Shown here: piece by piece, positions 8,174-16,446 of the stretch | Layout: each line of letters starts with the position of its first letter | Position numbering within the stretch: position 1 is the stretch's first letter | Assembly: GCA_021299375.1 (NCBI GenBank) | Contig: JAJTGR010000007.1 | Location: 57,397 to 121,396 of the forward strand | Direction of reading: 5' to 3' | Source: Gemmatimonadota bacterium | GTDB lineage: Bacteria > Gemmatimonadota > Gemmatimonadetes > Gemmatimonadales > Gemmatimonadaceae | Length of the DNA: 64,000 nucleotides | Notes under the pieces: model-generated | The model's database searches: none | Seen by the model: the letters and a program-made list of their open reading frames with translations, nothing else | Told to the model about the DNA's origin: nothing | Made by a program: the position numbers and the translations under genes

Positions 8174-10069
8174 ATGCTGATGCGCCTGTTGCAGGCCGAC
8201 GTGCCCGGGGGGCCACCGCCGTTACTGGCCACCGAGCTCGCGGCCACGCTGCTGCAGGGGGCGGTGACCACCGGCGTCGCCGCGCTCTGCGCGCACCTGT
8301 ACGTACGCTATCGCCGACCGTGGTTCGGGTGGTTCGCGCTCGCCTGGGGCGTATATGTCGCCCGGCTGTTGTGCATCCTCAGCTTCCTGCTCACCTCCGA
8401 ACGGATCTGGTTGTATTGGCATCAGGTGACGACCGGGTGGACAGCGCTGGTGCTGCTGTGGGCGTCGCTCGTCTTTCTGCGGCAGCCGAAAGCCCGTCCA
8501 GCCTACCTGGTACTGGCCCTCTTCCCGCCGCTCTGGTCGTACCTGGCCATTTACCGGCTGGACCATTTCCTCTGGGCCGCGCTGCCGGCGGTGCTCTTTC
8601 TCAGTGGGGCGACGGCGTGGACGGGGTGGGTGTTCTGGCGCCACTACCGGATCGCCGGCTCCACCGGAGCCCGGTTGCTCGCGATCGCTTTTGCGCTGTG
8701 GGGACTTCACCACCTCGACTACCCGTTTCTGCGCGCCCAAGGCGCGTGGACGCCGTGGGGCTATTACCTCGACATCGCGTTCGAACTGCTCGTGGCGGCG
8801 GGCCTCGTGCTGCTGGTGCTCGACGACCTGGGCCGCGGGGTGCGGGCGCTGTCACTGCTCTCGGGTGACCTCCAGCGCCGCTCCGATGGTGCCGAGCCGC
8901 TTGATGTGCTGCTTTCGCGGCCGCTCGCCCTTCCGGGAGTGCGCGGTACGGCCATGTATCTCTTCGATCCGCGGCCGACCCGAGGCGATACCGAGAGTCT
9001 CGAGGACGAGTCCCCGGCCGAGGCGCTCGATCGCGTGCTGGAGGCTGCGCGAGAACGCACCGTGTCGGCGCTCGCCGAGGGCGCGACACCGCGCGGATAC
9101 TTCCTGCGCGGCGCCGGTGGATGCGAGGCGTGGGTGGGCATCGAACCGGTGCCGGCCGTGCGGGACGCGCTCACCCGTGTGCGGACGACGCGACGGCCGC
9201 AGGTGGTGGCCGCCAGTGCCGGGCAGCCGTTCATCGCCGCCCTGCCGGTCGGATCGGGTTCCAGGTTGGTCGGCGCGCTCGTCATGGCCGGCGATGTTCG
9301 GAACCCATTCACGGCCCTCAACGACGACTTCCTGCTGGCGCTCGGGCAGCAGGTTGGGGCGGCGCTCGACCAATGGTCCCTCGACCGGCAGCTGTCCACC
9401 CGCACTCGAGCCCTCGAGCAGCTGTCGGCCCGCATGGTGCGCCTGCATGAAGAAGAGCGCCGTCGCCTCTCCAGGGAACTGCACGACGAGACGGCCCAGG
9501 TCTTTTCGGCGGTCAGGATGCAGCTTGAAGCGTTGCGGTCGCTCCTGCCGAGCGACGCGGCCCCACGACTCGACCGGCTGCTGGGGCTCGTCGACACCGG
9601 CATTGCCAGCATCCGGCAGGTCACTAGCGATCTGCGGCCCACCCTGCTCGACGACCTTGGCCTGCGGCCGGCGCTCCATTCGCTCGTGACCGATTTCACC
9701 GAACGGAGCGGTCTGCACGTCAGCTTTGCCGCTCCGCTGGACCTGCCTCCCCTGTCGGACGATGCCGAACTGGCCATCTTCCGTGCACTGCAGGAGGCCC
9801 TGTCCAACGTCGTCCGCCATGCCGACGCACGTCGCGTCGACGTAACGGTGAGTGTGGTGGACGATGTGCTCTCCCTGGTCGTGAGCGATGACGGCTGCGG
9901 GTTTCCGACGCTGCGCACCGGGCGCCTCAAGGATACCGATCACCGCATGGGCCTCACCGGCATGCGCGAGCGCCTGCTTGCCGCCGGAGGAACCCTGCAC
10001 CTCGCCAATGGTACCCCCGGCGCCACGCTCTGCCTGAGCGTCCCGGTACCGCCCACGGTCTCCGCATGA
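8174..10069 (+). CDS. NarL-type sensor histidine kinase with membrane N-terminus
   Basis: A 631-residue kinase. Residues ~10-230 contain about seven hydrophobic segments, so the sensor is embedded in the membrane. Residues ~250-400 look like a GAF-type domain (VRNPFTALNDDFLLALGQQVGAALDQW at its end). The phosphoacceptor helix is of the HisKA_3 type, RLHEEERRRLSRELHDETAQ, with the likely phosphorylated histidine at residue 437. The HATPase follows: N-box ALQEALSNVVRHA and G-box DDGCGF. The signal is not known. The stop overlaps the response-regulator start in ATGA (10066-10069), so the pair is co-translated. Confidence 0.93.
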   Translation: MLMRLLQADVPGGPPPLLATELAATLLQGAVTTGVAALCAHLYVRYRRPWFGWFALAWGVYVARLLCILSFLLTSERIWLYWHQVTTGWTALVLLWASLVFLRQPKARPAYLVLALFPPLWSYLAIYRLDHFLWAALPAVLFLSGATAWTGWVFWRHYRIAGSTGARLLAIAFALWGLHHLDYPFLRAQGAWTPWGYYLDIAFELLVAAGLVLLVLDDLGRGVRALSLLSGDLQRRSDGAEPLDVLLSRPLALPGVRGTAMYLFDPRPTRGDTESLEDESPAEALDRVLEAARERTVSALAEGATPRGYFLRGAGGCEAWVGIEPVPAVRDALTRVRTTRRPQVVAASAGQPFIAALPVGSGSRLVGALVMAGDVRNPFTALNDDFLLALGQQVGAALDQWSLDRQLSTRTRALEQLSARMVRLHEEERRRLSRELHDETAQVFSAVRMQLEALRSLLPSDAAPRLDRLLGLVDTGIASIRQVTSDLRPTLLDDLGLRPALHSLVTDFTERSGLHVSFAAPLDLPPLSDDAELAIFRALQEALSNVVRHADARRVDVTVSVVDDVLSLVVSDDGCGFPTLRTGRLKDTDHRMGLTGMRERLLAAGGTLHLANGTPGATLCLSVPVPPTVSA

Positions 10070-10734
10070 CGTCCCCCGCCGCACCCGGGCGTATCCGCGT
10101 CCTCATTGCCGACGACCACGCGCTGGTGCGCGAAGGGCTGCGGTACGTCCTCGACGCCGACCCGGGTATCGAAGTCATCGCCGAAGCCTCCAATGGCCGG
10201 TTGGCCGTGGAACTGGCGCGGCAGCACCACCCCGATGTGGTGGTGCTCGACATCACCATGCCTGAGGAGAACGGCCTCAAGGCGGCGGCGCGCATCCGCG
10301 AACAGCTCCCGCAGACGCGGGTGCTGCTGCTCAGCATGCATGAGCAGGGTGAGTACGTGCGCGAAGGCATGCGGATCGGCACCCATGGCTACCTGCTGAA
10401 GGACGCGGCCGGCGAGGAGTTGCGGGCGGCCATTCGCGCCGTGTACGCGGGTGGTACGTTCTTCAGCCCCGCCGTGGTGAAGCGCCTGTCCTCAACTGAG
10501 GCCGTCGGTGATGCGTCGGCGGCGTCCCAGCTCGAGCAGCTTACGCCCCGCGAACGGGATGTCCTCCGCGGGGTGGCCCGCGGCCTGACCAACAAGGCCA
10601 TTGCCGCCGAGTTGGGGATCAGCCGGCGGACAGTGGAAGCGCACCGGGAGAGTCTCATGCGCAAGCTGCAGATTCACTCGGTCGCGGGGCTCACGCGCTT
10701 TGCACTCGAAGCCGGCATGGCCAGTGACAGCTGA
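10066..10734 (+). CDS. LuxR/NarL-family response regulator
   Basis: A 222-residue DNA-binding regulator, the partner of the kinase just upstream. The receiver domain (residues ~10-125) has acidic residues D16-D17, phosphorylation site D62 in VVVLDITMPEENG and the switch lysine in GYLLKDAAG. The C-terminal LuxR-type HTH (residues ~155-215) reads LTPRERDVLRGVARGLTNKAIAAELGISRRTVEAHRESLMRKL. Target genes cannot be told. The mltD-type gene 51 nt downstream on the same strand is one possible target by proximity only. Confidence 0.96.
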   Translation: MTSPAAPGRIRVLIADDHALVREGLRYVLDADPGIEVIAEASNGRLAVELARQHHPDVVVLDITMPEENGLKAAARIREQLPQTRVLLLSMHEQGEYVREGMRIGTHGYLLKDAAGEELRAAIRAVYAGGTFFSPAVVKRLSSTEAVGDASAASQLEQLTPRERDVLRGVARGLTNKAIAAELGISRRTVEAHRESLMRKLQIHSVAGLTRFALEAGMASDS

Positions 10735-10785
10735 CGAGTCCGTCAGGTGGTGTCCCGACCGGTTGGTTTCACGTAGTTTGATGCG

Positions 10786-12507
10786 GTGAATCCTGCCGTC
10801 TCCTTCCTGCGCGCGAGGCCGCGAATGCCCGCCGGGCGTGGCCGACACGTCATTCGCCTGACCCTGCTCCTCGGCGTTGCCGTGAGCGGCGCCTGCCGTC
10901 CGTTGCAGCCGCTGCATCCGGTACCCGTGGCGGCCCCCGCTGCCGCGTCACCGTCCGTCCCCCGCGGCGCCGACAGGGCCACCGAGCCGGCGGCCGGCGC
11001 GGTCGTCCCGGCGTCTCGGCAGCAGGTGGTGGAAACGGCGGCGGCCGTCTTCGGTGATTCGGCGGCCCTGTTGGATGTGCCGGTGGCCGAACCGGAGTGG
11101 GACCTCGATGTGCGCACCTACGAGACGCACGAGCGGGTGACGCACTATGTGAACCTGTTCGGTTCGACCGCCAGGGAACGGACGGCAGCGCGACTCAGCC
11201 GCGGTACCCGCTACGAACCGATGATCCGCGCCAAGCTGCGCGCCAACGGGATGCCGGAGGACCTCACCTACCTCGCGCTCATCGAAAGCGGCTACGATCC
11301 GCACGCCTACTCGCGGGCGGCGGCGGTGGGCATGTGGCAGTTCATGAGCAGCACGGCGCGCGACATCGGCATGCGTGTGGATTGGTGGATGGATGAGCGC
11401 CGCGATCCGGCGCGCGCCACCGACGGCGCCATCCGGTTCCTGGGCTACCTCCAGCGCCAGTTCGGGTCGCTGTATCTGGCGGCGGCGGCCTACAACGGCG
11501 GCCCGGGTCGAGTATCGCGCGGGCTCTCACGCTTTGCCGAGGAGCTTGAAGGGGCCGAAGGGGAGGACCGCTTCTTTGCGCTGGCCGAGCAGGATTACCT
11601 GCGCGCGGAGACCAAGAACTACGTTCCGCAACTGATCGCAGCGGCGCTGGTGGGCAAGCGGCCCGCCCAGTACGGGCTGCGGGTGGACACGCTGCCGGCG
11701 TATGTCTACGACTCGGTGCAGGTGGAGCCGGGTACCAGCCTGGCCGCCGTGGCCGATGCGGGGGGCATTCCTCACGCCGACCTGCGTGACCTGAATCCCG
11801 CCCTGCTGCGGGGCGTCACGCCGCCGGATGCGAAGGTCTGGGTGCGGGTGCCGGTGGGCAGCGCCGAGCCGACCGCGGCCGCGCTGGATACGCTGGACGC
11901 CGACGCGCGACGTGGCTTCACGATGGCCAAGGTGACGGATGCGATCAGCACGCCCACCACATTTGCCCGCCGCCACGGCATCACGCTGACGCAGCTGCGC
12001 TGGTTCAATCCCACCATGCGCACGTCGCGCAAAGGTCGGCTGGTAAGTGGCCAGTCACTCCGGATTCCGCGCGACCATGCCCTGCGCTTCGCCCAGGTCG
12101 TCCCGGATCCGGCCATCGAGAAGTACGGCTCGGCAACCGCGGGGTCGCGCACTGCGGGCGGGTCGGCCGCCGTGCACGTGGTGCGCCGAGGCGAGACGCT
12201 GGGGGGCATTGCCCGCCGCTACGGCCTCACCGAGGCTCGATTGCGGGCGCTGAACGGCATGCGTGGCAGCCGCATCAAGGCCGGCCAGAAGCTGGTGGTG
12301 CGCGGGAGCCGCACGGTCAGCACGACGACATCCGCGGCGGCATCGAAGACGACGCCCGCGACGAAGGCTCCCGCGACGAAGGCTCCCGCGAAGAAGGCCA
12401 CCGCGAAGAAGGCCACCGCGAAGAAGGCCACCGCGAAGAAGGCCACCGCGAAGAAAAAAGCGACCGGCAGGAGATCTCCGGTCGCTTCGTCCAAGGCCAA
12501 GCGCTGA
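10786..12507 (+). CDS. MltD-type lytic transglycosylase with LysM domains and Lys/Ala tail
   Basis: A 573-residue envelope enzyme that would cleave peptidoglycan to 1,6-anhydromuropeptides. The GTG 10786 start is assigned; ATG 10825 is an alternative and would shorten the N-terminus. A signal sequence ends ...SGAC, a weak lipobox. The transglycosylase domain (~residues 140-270) has MPEDLTYLALIESGYDPHA with catalytic Glu, AAVGMWQFMSSTARDIGM and AAYNGGPGRVSRGL. Two degenerate LysM repeats follow, then a clear one (HVVRRGETLGGIARRYGL, ~462-506). The last ~50 residues are a KKATA repeat tail. The 3' end also carries a terminator for the convergent gene. Confidence 0.92.
   Translation: MNPAVSFLRARPRMPAGRGRHVIRLTLLLGVAVSGACRPLQPLHPVPVAAPAAASPSVPRGADRATEPAAGAVVPASRQQVVETAAAVFGDSAALLDVPVAEPEWDLDVRTYETHERVTHYVNLFGSTARERTAARLSRGTRYEPMIRAKLRANGMPEDLTYLALIESGYDPHAYSRAAAVGMWQFMSSTARDIGMRVDWWMDERRDPARATDGAIRFLGYLQRQFGSLYLAAAAYNGGPGRVSRGLSRFAEELEGAEGEDRFFALAEQDYLRAETKNYVPQLIAAALVGKRPAQYGLRVDTLPAYVYDSVQVEPGTSLAAVADAGGIPHADLRDLNPALLRGVTPPDAKVWVRVPVGSAEPTAAALDTLDADARRGFTMAKVTDAISTPTTFARRHGITLTQLRWFNPTMRTSRKGRLVSGQSLRIPRDHALRFAQVVPDPAIEKYGSATAGSRTAGGSAAVHVVRRGETLGGIARRYGLTEARLRALNGMRGSRIKAGQKLVVRGSRTVSTTTSAAASKTTPATKAPATKAPAKKATAKKATAKKATAKKATAKKKATGRRSPVASSKAKR
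12361..12450. repeat. 15-bp tandem repeat encoding the Lys/Ala tail
   Basis: Two copies of ACGAAGGCTCCCGCG (12361-12390) followed by four identical copies of AAGAAGGCCACCGCG (12391-12450). They encode TKAPA x2 and KKATA x4. Identity at the DNA level, including third bases, indicates recent slippage or expansion, not selection on the protein alone. Confidence 0.92.
12454..12487 (-). terminator. Intrinsic terminator of the holB-moaC-slt operon, inside the mltD-type gene
   Basis: Read on the minus strand this is a perfect 10-bp stem (AAGCGACCGG with CCGGTCGCTT) and 10-nt loop ending in a run of six T (the A run 12454-12459). It lies about 40-70 nt after the stop of the minus-strand transglycosylase gene (12527). 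It sits within the last codons of the convergent plus-strand gene, so coding sequence and terminator share bases. Confidence 0.8.
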
Positions 12508-12526
12508 TTGAGCTTGCCTTGCGTCG

Positions 12527-13315
12527 TTAATCCAATGTGCCACGTCCGCGGTAGCCGCGGGTGACGATGCTTTCGTAGCCATTGGCCGGGCTCATGCCCA
12601 TGGCGATCGCCGCGTTCACGGCGGTCGGCCCCCGGTTGTACACCAGCAGCGCCAGCTTCAGGTCGCCCTTGTACTCGCGGATCAGCGTCCGCAGGTACTT
12701 GAATCCGATCCGCAGATTCACGTCGGGATCGAGGAGCTGCTCCCGGGTCACGCTCGGTTCGAACTCCCGCGCCGTGCCGTACATGAGCTGCGTGAGGCCC
12801 AGCGCGCCCGCGCGGCTGACCGCCCGCGGGTTGAAGACACTTTCCACACGAACGAGCCGGAAGCCCAGCTCCGGCTCGAGGCCGGCGGTGACCGCGGCAT
12901 CGTAGATGCGACGCGCCAGGTCGGGCTTGATCCGATAGCGTGTGCTGTAGGTATAGATGTGATGCCAGCGGCTCAGCGATTCCTTCCGCTCCTGCTCTCG
13001 CGCATCAGGCGCCAACGGCAGCGACGCCCGGCCAGTGGCCTTGCCCCGCTTCAGGACATCGCCGGCCGGACGCCACAGCGACGGTGCGGTGAGCGTACCG
13101 GAACCTGCCAGCGCCACCGGTCCGATCGAATCGGCCGCGGGGGGGACCACCTCGGTCAGCGTGGGTGTCTCAGGGCCGACGGCCAGCGCAAGGCCAAAGA
13201 CCGTAGCGCCAGCGACCAGCACTCGCGACAGCCGGCGTTGGGTGTGCCGCCGATGCATCCGACGGCGACGCGCCACGGCATCATGGCGTACGGCAATATC
13301 AACAGGGTCGTGCAT
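12527..13315 (-). CDS. Lytic transglycosylase-type protein (SLT domain)
   Basis: A 262-residue protein with a short basic cytoplasmic N-terminus and one hydrophobic segment at about residues 31-47 (VLVAGATVFGLALAVG), so it is either anchored in or exported across the inner membrane. The C-terminal half is a soluble-lytic-transglycosylase domain: catalytic Glu in RLVRVESVFNPRAVSRAGALGLTQLM, then DPDVNLRIGFKYLRTLIREY and LALLVYNRGPTAVN. These enzymes cleave the glycan strand of peptidoglycan. It begins 25 nt after moaC and is the last gene of holB-moaC-slt. It converges with another transglycosylase gene only 19 nt away. Confidence 0.9.
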   Translation of the reverse strand: MHDPVDIAVRHDAVARRRRMHRRHTQRRLSRVLVAGATVFGLALAVGPETPTLTEVVPPAADSIGPVALAGSGTLTAPSLWRPAGDVLKRGKATGRASLPLAPDAREQERKESLSRWHHIYTYSTRYRIKPDLARRIYDAAVTAGLEPELGFRLVRVESVFNPRAVSRAGALGLTQLMYGTAREFEPSVTREQLLDPDVNLRIGFKYLRTLIREYKGDLKLALLVYNRGPTAVNAAIAMGMSPANGYESIVTRGYRGRGTLD

Positions 13316-13340
13316 GGGCCCTCTCGTGCTTTCGGGTCAC

Positions 13341-13877
13341 TCACGGCGCGCTGGTGAAGTCCCCCTTCGTGCCGCCGCGCTTTTCGCGCAGCACGATCTC
13401 GGAAATCACCATCGTCCGATCGAGCGCCTTGGCCATGTCGTAGATCGTGAGCAGAGCCACAGACACCGCGGTCAGCGCTTCCATCTCCACCCCGGTCTGA
13501 GCGGTGGTCCTGACGAATGCCTCCACCCGGCAGCCGGGCAGCGACTCATCGAGACTAACCCGGACCTCGATCCCGGACAACGGGAGCGGGTGACACAGGG
13601 GGACGAGCTCGGCGGTTCGCTTGGCTGCCTGAATTCCGGCCAGTCGTGCCACCGGGATGACGTCGCCTTTCTTCAAGCTGTTGTCCCGTATAGCGTTGAA
13701 CGTGTCCCGCTGCATGACGATCTGCCCGCGGGCGACCGCCGATCGTACGGAAATCGGCTTCTCGCTGACGTCCACCATCTGCAGATTTCCGCCCCCGTCC
13801 ACATGCGAGAACTCACGCGCGAGCTCGGGAGCCGGTGAGGGGGCGGGGGGCGACGTCGGAGTGTCCTGGGTGGTCAT
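13341..13877 (-). CDS. moaC: Cyclic pyranopterin monophosphate synthase MoaC
   Basis: MoaC converts the product of MoaA to cyclic pyranopterin monophosphate, an early step of molybdenum-cofactor synthesis. The 178-residue protein has the family blocks FSHVDGGGNLQMVDVSEKP, KGDVIPVARLAGIQAAKRT, ELVPLCHPLPL, TGVEMEALTAVSVALLTIYDM and the late KALDR. The first ~22 residues are a Pro/Ala-rich extension. No other moa genes are in the window, although a MOSC protein occurs at 32 kb. It sits between holB (25 nt upstream) and slt (25 nt downstream). Confidence 0.96.
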   Translation of the reverse strand: MTTQDTPTSPPAPSPAPELAREFSHVDGGGNLQMVDVSEKPISVRSAVARGQIVMQRDTFNAIRDNSLKKGDVIPVARLAGIQAAKRTAELVPLCHPLPLSGIEVRVSLDESLPGCRVEAFVRTTAQTGVEMEALTAVSVALLTIYDMAKALDRTMVISEIVLREKRGGTKGDFTSAP

Positions 13878-13902
13878 ACCATTGGCATCGACGGGGACAG
13901 GC

Positions 13903-14994
13903 TTACGGATGGAGTGTGCGATGTATCGAACGGAGCAGCGCGGCGGTCTGCAGATTCGGGCTCACGTTGCGCTGCGTGAGTTCTTTCGCCTTTTCGACCA
14001 ACGGTATCGTCATCGCCATGCGACGCGCGTCGGCCGTGCGGTCGGCATGCACCAACTGCTTCGTGCGCGCGTGCAACAGATGCGTGAGCGCCTCAAGCAT
14101 GTCGCTGAAGGCGCCACGGGCCCCCGCCACGCCCTGGCGCGCCGCCACCTTGATGCGCAGCGCGGTGCCGTCTGGGGTGGCGGGGGCAAGCGCTGCTTCG
14201 AGCAGCTGGCGCGCCGCCGCGAAGGCCGAACGCATCGACTCGCCGGCGAACAGGTTGCCCGGCGCCCCGTTGGCGCGCGCCAGCACCTCGTCACGAGGGA
14301 CCTGGGCCAGCGTCCGCTCCACGACCGGATCGGAGAGGAAGGCCTCGAGGTCGGCGACCGTCAAGGTAGGGACGCGCACCGACACCACCCGTGAACGGAT
14401 GGTGGGTAGCAGCGTGCCTGGCTCGCTGGAGGTGAGAATGAGCGTCGTGCCCGGCGGCGGCTCCTCCAGGAGCTTGAGCAACATGTTGGCCGATTCGGGG
14501 CTCGACTCCTGCGGCACCATGCGTTCGGCATCACCCAGTACGAACACCGCACGTCGCGCCATCGCCGGCCGCCGGCCCGAGTCCTGCACCACGGCCTGCA
14601 TCATGTACTTATAGATGGCCTCGGTGCCGGTGGACGGCCCCCAGAGTCCTTCGGCCTTCATGCGATCGGCGATCGCCTCGGCGAGGTCCTCCCGCGCATC
14701 CTCGGGCTGCGGGTCGGAATCCTTGACCTTGGCCCGCGGAAACACCCAGTGCAGGTCGGGGTGCATGCCGCGTTCGGCATAGCGACAGTGCTGGCAGGCA
14801 CCGCACGGTTCCTCCAGCCGGTCGGCCACCGCGCGCTCGCAGAGCAGGAACTGCCCCAGCCAGAGGGCCAGCCGCTGTTTACCCACGCCGCGTGGCCCCT
14901 GCAGCAGCAGGCTGGCGGGCAGGCGCCCATCGGCGGCTGCGGCGGTGAGCTGGCGCCGGATGGCCCAGTGACCGTACAGGGGGCGGTGCGACAT
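13903..14994 (-). CDS. holB: DNA polymerase III, delta' subunit
   Basis: Part of the clamp loader that places the sliding clamp on DNA. 363 residues. The P-loop-like GPRGVGKQ is at residues 33-40, zinc-binding cysteines are at ~52, 64, 67 and 70 (PCGACQHCRYAERGMHPD), and there is the sensor region RAVFVLGDAERM and the delta' block ANMLLKLLEEPPPGTTLILTSS. The C-terminal collar domain is more divergent, as usual. Its start at 14994 is 36 nt from the 13-bp repeat array, so its promoter must lie in or next to that array. Confidence 0.93.
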   Translation of the reverse strand: MSHRPLYGHWAIRRQLTAAAADGRLPASLLLQGPRGVGKQRLALWLGQFLLCERAVADRLEEPCGACQHCRYAERGMHPDLHWVFPRAKVKDSDPQPEDAREDLAEAIADRMKAEGLWGPSTGTEAIYKYMMQAVVQDSGRRPAMARRAVFVLGDAERMVPQESSPESANMLLKLLEEPPPGTTLILTSSEPGTLLPTIRSRVVSVRVPTLTVADLEAFLSDPVVERTLAQVPRDEVLARANGAPGNLFAGESMRSAFAAARQLLEAALAPATPDGTALRIKVAARQGVAGARGAFSDMLEALTHLLHARTKQLVHADRTADARRMAMTIPLVEKAKELTQRNVSPNLQTAALLRSIHRTLHP

Positions 14995-15030
14995 GCCGGC
15001 AATCTAGCAAATGCCGGTCGGCCAGGAGCG

Positions 15031-15217
15031 ATGATCGCGGGTGACGATCACGGGCGACGATCACGGGCGACGATCACGGGTGACGATCGCGGGCGACGAT
15101 CGCGGGTGACGATCACGGGCGACGATCACAGGTGACGATCGCGGGCGACGATCGCGGGCGACGATCGCGGGTGACGATCGCGGGTGAAGATCGCGGGTGA
15201 CGATCGCGGGCGACGAT
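15031..15217. repeat. 13-bp tandem array, 14 copies, between divergent genes
   Basis: Fourteen contiguous 13-bp units (15031-15212) plus a 5-base remnant. Consensus is ACGATCRCGGGYG, with variation almost only at position 7 (A/G) and position 12 (C/T). Each unit has one GATC. There are no spacers. The array fills nearly the whole interval between the divergent holB (start 14994) and peptidase (start 15239) genes, so both promoters or leaders must include it. A 13-bp period is not a multiple of three, so it is not a coding repeat. Confidence 0.97.
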
Positions 15218-15238
15218 TGGCCGATGCTACATTGGCGC

Positions 15239-16414
15239 ATGACTCGACCCGTTCTCTCCGTGCTGGCCGGCGCTTTGGCGCTGCTGCTCGCCGCCGGCTC
15301 GCTCGACGCGCAGGCGCGCGCCCGCGCCATCGGCCTGGCTCCCGGGGTGTTCACCCCCGGGCGCCACAATGCCATCACCGACGTGCCCGGCGTGCGCGTG
15401 GGGCACGCCACCATCGCCGAGGGCGACTCGTTGCGCACCGGTGTGACGGCCATCGTGCCGCACGGCGGCGACCTGTTTCGCGACCGGGTGCCGGCCGCAC
15501 TCCACGTGGGGAACGGCTTCGGCAAGCTGCTTGGCGTGACGCAGCTGCGTGAACTGGGGGAGATCGAGACGCCGATCGTGCTCACCTGCACGCTGTGCAT
15601 CTGGCAGGCCGGTGACGCCCTGGCGCAGTGGATGCTCGCCCGCCCGGAGAACGCGAACGTGCGCTCCATCAATCCGGTGGTCGGCGAGACCAACGACGGG
15701 GGGCTGAACACCACCCGGGCCCGCCCGGGTATCGCCGCCGCCGTGGCGCGGGCGCTGGCGGTGGCCGACAGCGGCCCGGTGGCCGAGGGGAGTGTGGGGG
15801 CGGGGCACGGCACGATCATGTTCGGCTGGAAGGGCGGCATGGGCACGGCCTCCCGGCGGCTGCCGGCGTCGCTGGGCGGGCACACGATTGGCGTGCTGGT
15901 ACAGGGCAATTACGGCGGGGTGCTGCAGATGGCCGGGGTGCCCATCGGCCAGCTGCTGGGTCGCTACGCGTTTCAGCGCAACGTCGCGCCCGGCGCTGGC
16001 GGAGGTCGGCCGCCGGGGGATGCCGGGGCCGAGCGCGGCGACGGCTCCTGCATGATCGTGATCGCGACCGACGCCCCGCTGCTGGCGCGCAACCTCGAGC
16101 GGCTGGGGGCGCGCGCCATCATGGGGCTGGCCCGCACCGGATCGAGCGCGTCGAACGGGTCGGGCGACTATGTGCTGGCGTTCTCCTCATCGCCGCGGGT
16201 GCGGCGGAATCCCGACGCGACCGTGTCCACCAACGACGAGCTGGGGAACGAGGCCATGTCGGCGCTCTTTCAGGCCGTGACCGAGGCCACCGAGGAGGCG
16301 CTGTACAATGCGCTGCTCATGGCCACCCCGGTGAGCACGCGCGCGACGACGGTGCGGCCGCTGCCGCGCGACTCGGTGCAGGTGCTGCTGCGGGCGCGGG
16401 GGGTGGGGCGGTAG
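15239..16414 (+). CDS. P1/DmpA-family peptidase (S58), secreted
   Basis: A 391-residue aminopeptidase-like N-terminal-nucleophile hydrolase. ATG 15239 gives a clean signal peptide ending SLDAQ (residues 1-24); the longer frame from 15197 would start inside the repeat array region. Family blocks are ITDVPGVRVGHATI, GVTAIVPHGG, LTCTLCIWQAGD, VVGETNDGGLN and GTIMFGWKGGMGTASR. The segment DGSCMIVIATDAPLLARNLERLG matches the place where DmpA-type proteins self-cleave, so Gly269-Ser270 is the expected cleavage point and Ser270 the nucleophile. Substrate is unknown; D- or L-aminoacyl peptides are typical for the family. Confidence 0.9.
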   Translation: MTRPVLSVLAGALALLLAAGSLDAQARARAIGLAPGVFTPGRHNAITDVPGVRVGHATIAEGDSLRTGVTAIVPHGGDLFRDRVPAALHVGNGFGKLLGVTQLRELGEIETPIVLTCTLCIWQAGDALAQWMLARPENANVRSINPVVGETNDGGLNTTRARPGIAAAVARALAVADSGPVAEGSVGAGHGTIMFGWKGGMGTASRRLPASLGGHTIGVLVQGNYGGVLQMAGVPIGQLLGRYAFQRNVAPGAGGGRPPGDAGAERGDGSCMIVIATDAPLLARNLERLGARAIMGLARTGSSASNGSGDYVLAFSSSPRVRRNPDATVSTNDELGNEAMSALFQAVTEATEEALYNALLMATPVSTRATTVRPLPRDSVQVLLRARGVGR

Positions 16415-16446
16415 CGGCGTAGCGATATAGAAGGGCGCGCGATGCT

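Noticed and set aside
15031..15217. 13-bp array as a CRISPR
   Set aside because: Units are contiguous with no spacers, too short for CRISPR repeats, and no cas genes are nearby.
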